A program made the translations under genes and the position numbers. This document shows, piece by piece, positions 10,842-12,496 of a DNA stretch of 12,496 nt; position 1 is the first letter of the stretch; each line of letters opens with the position of its first letter. A model generated the notes under the pieces. The model saw only the letters and a program-made list of their open reading frames with translations, searched no databases and was not told where the DNA came from. The DNA is from Bacteroidota bacterium (lineage in GTDB: Bacteria > Bacteroidota > Ignavibacteria > Kapaibacteriales > UBA2268): assembly GCA_022708005.1 (NCBI GenBank), contig JAKIZN010000020.1, positions 1 to 12,496 on the forward strand. The letters run 5' to 3'.

Positions 10842-12496
10842 ATGAGAAAAATTATACTCTATTTAATAATTATTATTTCTTTGCCGGCACTTCTTTTTGC
10901 AGGCAAAGATATTAAGATTAGCAGAGAGTTTTCGCTACTTACTTCGCAGCAAGCGCAAGGCTACTTAAAGCCATTCTTCACGACAATAGGCGAAAGTTTC
11001 AATAGCGGGCTATACACCAGAGCCGATTATAAACCAACTTGGAGCGTGGCTATTGACGTTACTGCTATGGGAATGTATATTCCAAGTTCACAAAAAGAAT
11101 ACGATGCCGCACTGCCAGACCTTTTTGGACAAAGCAGCCACGTTTTAACTGCAAAGCGAGAAAATGGGAAAATTACAGAAAATATAGGCGGATTCATCAA
11201 GCAGCCAACGCTCTATGGCGGAGCTTCGCAAGCAGTGTTTGCCGCATCTCAAAACCGCTTTCCGCCAGACTCTTTCTATAAAACAGTTGCGTTCATAGAG
11301 GGCAATAATATTAACTTTATGTCGGGGCTGCCAGCGTTGCAAATAGCTATCGGCATACCAACGCGAACGCAAATTAGAGCAAGATTTCTATCTGTTCCGC
11401 TGGAAAGCGAGAACCTATCTTATTTTACTATCGCTATTAATCAAAATATTGATAAGCTATTTGATATTTTTGATGACGAAACGCACTCGCTTGCGGCGCA
11501 TTTTGCATATCATTCGCTAAACCGCAAGCCGGGATTAGAAATATCATCTATGGCTTTGGGATTGCACTTTAGCAAAGAGCTGTCGCAAGGATTTAGCGGC
11601 ACATTAGGTTTGCAATACGAGAACTTAACAGGTAAATTTAAGGCAATAAAAAAGACATCACATAGCGGCGATTTAGTAAACAACCCATATCCAGAAATAA
11701 GAAATGGTTTGCCGTTCGCTTTTGATATTGAATCATTTACCAATTTTCGCATAGGCGGAGGGCTGTCGTATAAGTTAGGCTTTTTTGAGCTTACTGGCTC
11801 GGCTTATTATGCTTCACAGCCAATTTTAGCTCTTAGTGCTACTTTCTGGCTATTTGAACAAAAAGAAAAAACTCCACCGCCGCCACCACCACCCGCTCCA
11901 GAACCAGAGCCTGAACCAGAGCCGATACCTATTATAGTGGATAATATTCAAATAGACGCTGCGCCACAGCCAGAGGTGCCTACTCTCGCTATTGACGCTC
12001 CCGCAGCCAAAAAGCTTAGTGCTGATGTTGCTGCTTTCTCTGTCGAAGATGGTATTGAAAAGCCACTTTTGACTATTAAAATAGAAGAAACAATATCCAA
12101 GCACGTTTCGCCCTTGCTCCCCATGATATTTTTTGACGATAATAGCTCTGATATTCCAGCAAGATATGTGAAAATCAGCAAAGATTCCGCAACGCGACTT
12201 GCAAATGCCGAAGTCGCTGAAGGCAACGCTCTCGACGTTTATTATGGAATTATGAATATCATCGGCAAAAGAATGAACACTTGGAAAAATGCTAATATAA
12301 CATTGACTGGCACTAATTCTGGTATCGGCAGCGAAAAAAACAATACTAAACTATCCGCGGCAAGAGCCGAACAAGTGAAAAATTACCTTGTAAGCGTTTG
12401 GAATATAGAACCAAAGCGGATTAAAGTGGTTTCAAGAAATTTACCAGCTCAGGCGTCTAATTCGAAAGATCCAGATGGAATAGAAGAAAATCGGCG
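10842..12496 (+). CDS. DUF6588-like beta-barrel protein with C-terminal OmpA domain (3' end beyond window)
   Basis: The frame is open from ATG (10842, preceded by GAAGG) to the window edge: 551 codons, C-terminus missing. Residues 1-20 are a signal peptide ending 'LPALLFA'. Residues about 30-335 are beta-rich with repeated aromatic strands and resemble the DUF6588 outer-membrane family ('YLKPFFTTIGESFNSGLY', 'WSVAIDVTAMGMY'). Residues 344-362 are a proline/glutamate linker (PPPPPPP then PEPEPEPE). From about 427, 'PMIFFDDNSSDIPARY', 'LTGTNS', 'LSAARAEQVKNYL', 'RIKVVSRNLP' and 'EENRR' are those of an OmpA-type peptidoglycan-binding domain. It probably anchors the outer membrane to the cell wall. 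The DUF6588 name is recalled by pattern and less sure than the OmpA part. Confidence 0.85.
   Translation, partial: MRKIILYLIIIISLPALLFAGKDIKISREFSLLTSQQAQGYLKPFFTTIGESFNSGLYTRADYKPTWSVAIDVTAMGMYIPSSQKEYDAALPDLFGQSSHVLTAKRENGKITENIGGFIKQPTLYGGASQAVFAASQNRFPPDSFYKTVAFIEGNNINFMSGLPALQIAIGIPTRTQIRARFLSVPLESENLSYFTIAINQNIDKLFDIFDDETHSLAAHFAYHSLNRKPGLEISSMALGLHFSKELSQGFSGTLGLQYENLTGKFKAIKKTSHSGDLVNNPYPEIRNGLPFAFDIESFTNFRIGGGLSYKLGFFELTGSAYYASQPILALSATFWLFEQKEKTPPPPPPPAPEPEPEPEPIPIIVDNIQIDAAPQPEVPTLAIDAPAAKKLSADVAAFSVEDGIEKPLLTIKIEETISKHVSPLLPMIFFDDNSSDIPARYVKISKDSATRLANAEVAEGNALDVYYGIMNIIGKRMNTWKNANITLTGTNSGIGSEKNNTKLSAARAEQVKNYLVSVWNIEPKRIKVVSRNLPAQASNSKDPDGIEENR

Noticed and set aside
11850..12226. 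Antisense frames opposite the OmpA-like gene
   Set aside because: Their Trp/Gly/Ser-rich sequence is the reverse of the proline/glutamate linker and flanks; the plus strand has clear domain motifs.

Overview
The window looks like a chromosomal segment from an AT-rich Gram-negative bacterium of the Bacteroidota/Chlorobiota/Ignavibacteria/Kapabacteria (FCB) group. This rests on several exported or outer-membrane proteins (DUF2490-like, DUF6588-like barrel with OmpA domain, LysM coiled-coil), an EF-P with the loop 'HRTPGNLRAF' that I associate from memory with Chlorobi-type EF-Ps, and two upstream sites matching the Bacteroidota promoter (TTTG-N20-TAnnTTTG). Genus cannot be assigned from sequence alone. 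No transposase, phage gene, CRISPR array or defence system was seen.

Layout. (1) 1-1931, minus strand: a tightly overlapping three-gene operon of a VTC/triphosphate-tunnel protein, a DUF4956 membrane protein and a DUF2490-like outer-membrane protein (cut by the window edge). (2) 2255-3442, minus: a Cys/Met-metabolism PLP enzyme read from a TTG start, with its own promoter and terminator, followed upstream by a possible 34-residue small ORF. (3) 3654-7693, plus: a TPR protein, a NAGPA-type phosphodiester glycosidase and a SAM methyltransferase, spaced 11-21 nt apart. (4) 8044-9168, plus: a small exported coiled-coil protein and a LysM coiled-coil protein, ended by a strong terminator. (5) 9482-10151, plus: tRNA-Cys followed 35 nt later by efp, ended by a second strong terminator. 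(6) 10842-12496, plus: a DUF6588-like/OmpA outer-membrane protein, cut by the window edge.

The most unusual feature is in the gaps. Four copies of one 115-163 bp element with terminal inverted repeats (consensus CCAAATAATTCATTAG) lie at 2049-2194, 7707-7856, 9234-9396 and 10580-10694. Each lies just 3' of a gene and in that gene's orientation, and the central hairpin differs between copies. A second inverted-repeat element (10237-10409) and a cluster of short palindromes with a compensatory base change (10418-10570) fill the 690-bp gap before the OmpA-like gene. Together they look like non-autonomous, MITE/REP-like DNA whose mobilising enzyme is elsewhere.

Functional reading: polyphosphate or other tunnel-enzyme chemistry at the inner membrane (region 1), amino-acid sulfur metabolism (2), periplasmic TPR/glycosidase work (3), cell-wall attachment (4, 6) and translation (5). 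Apart from the first operon and the adjacent coiled-coil pair, neighbouring blocks show no obvious joint pathway.
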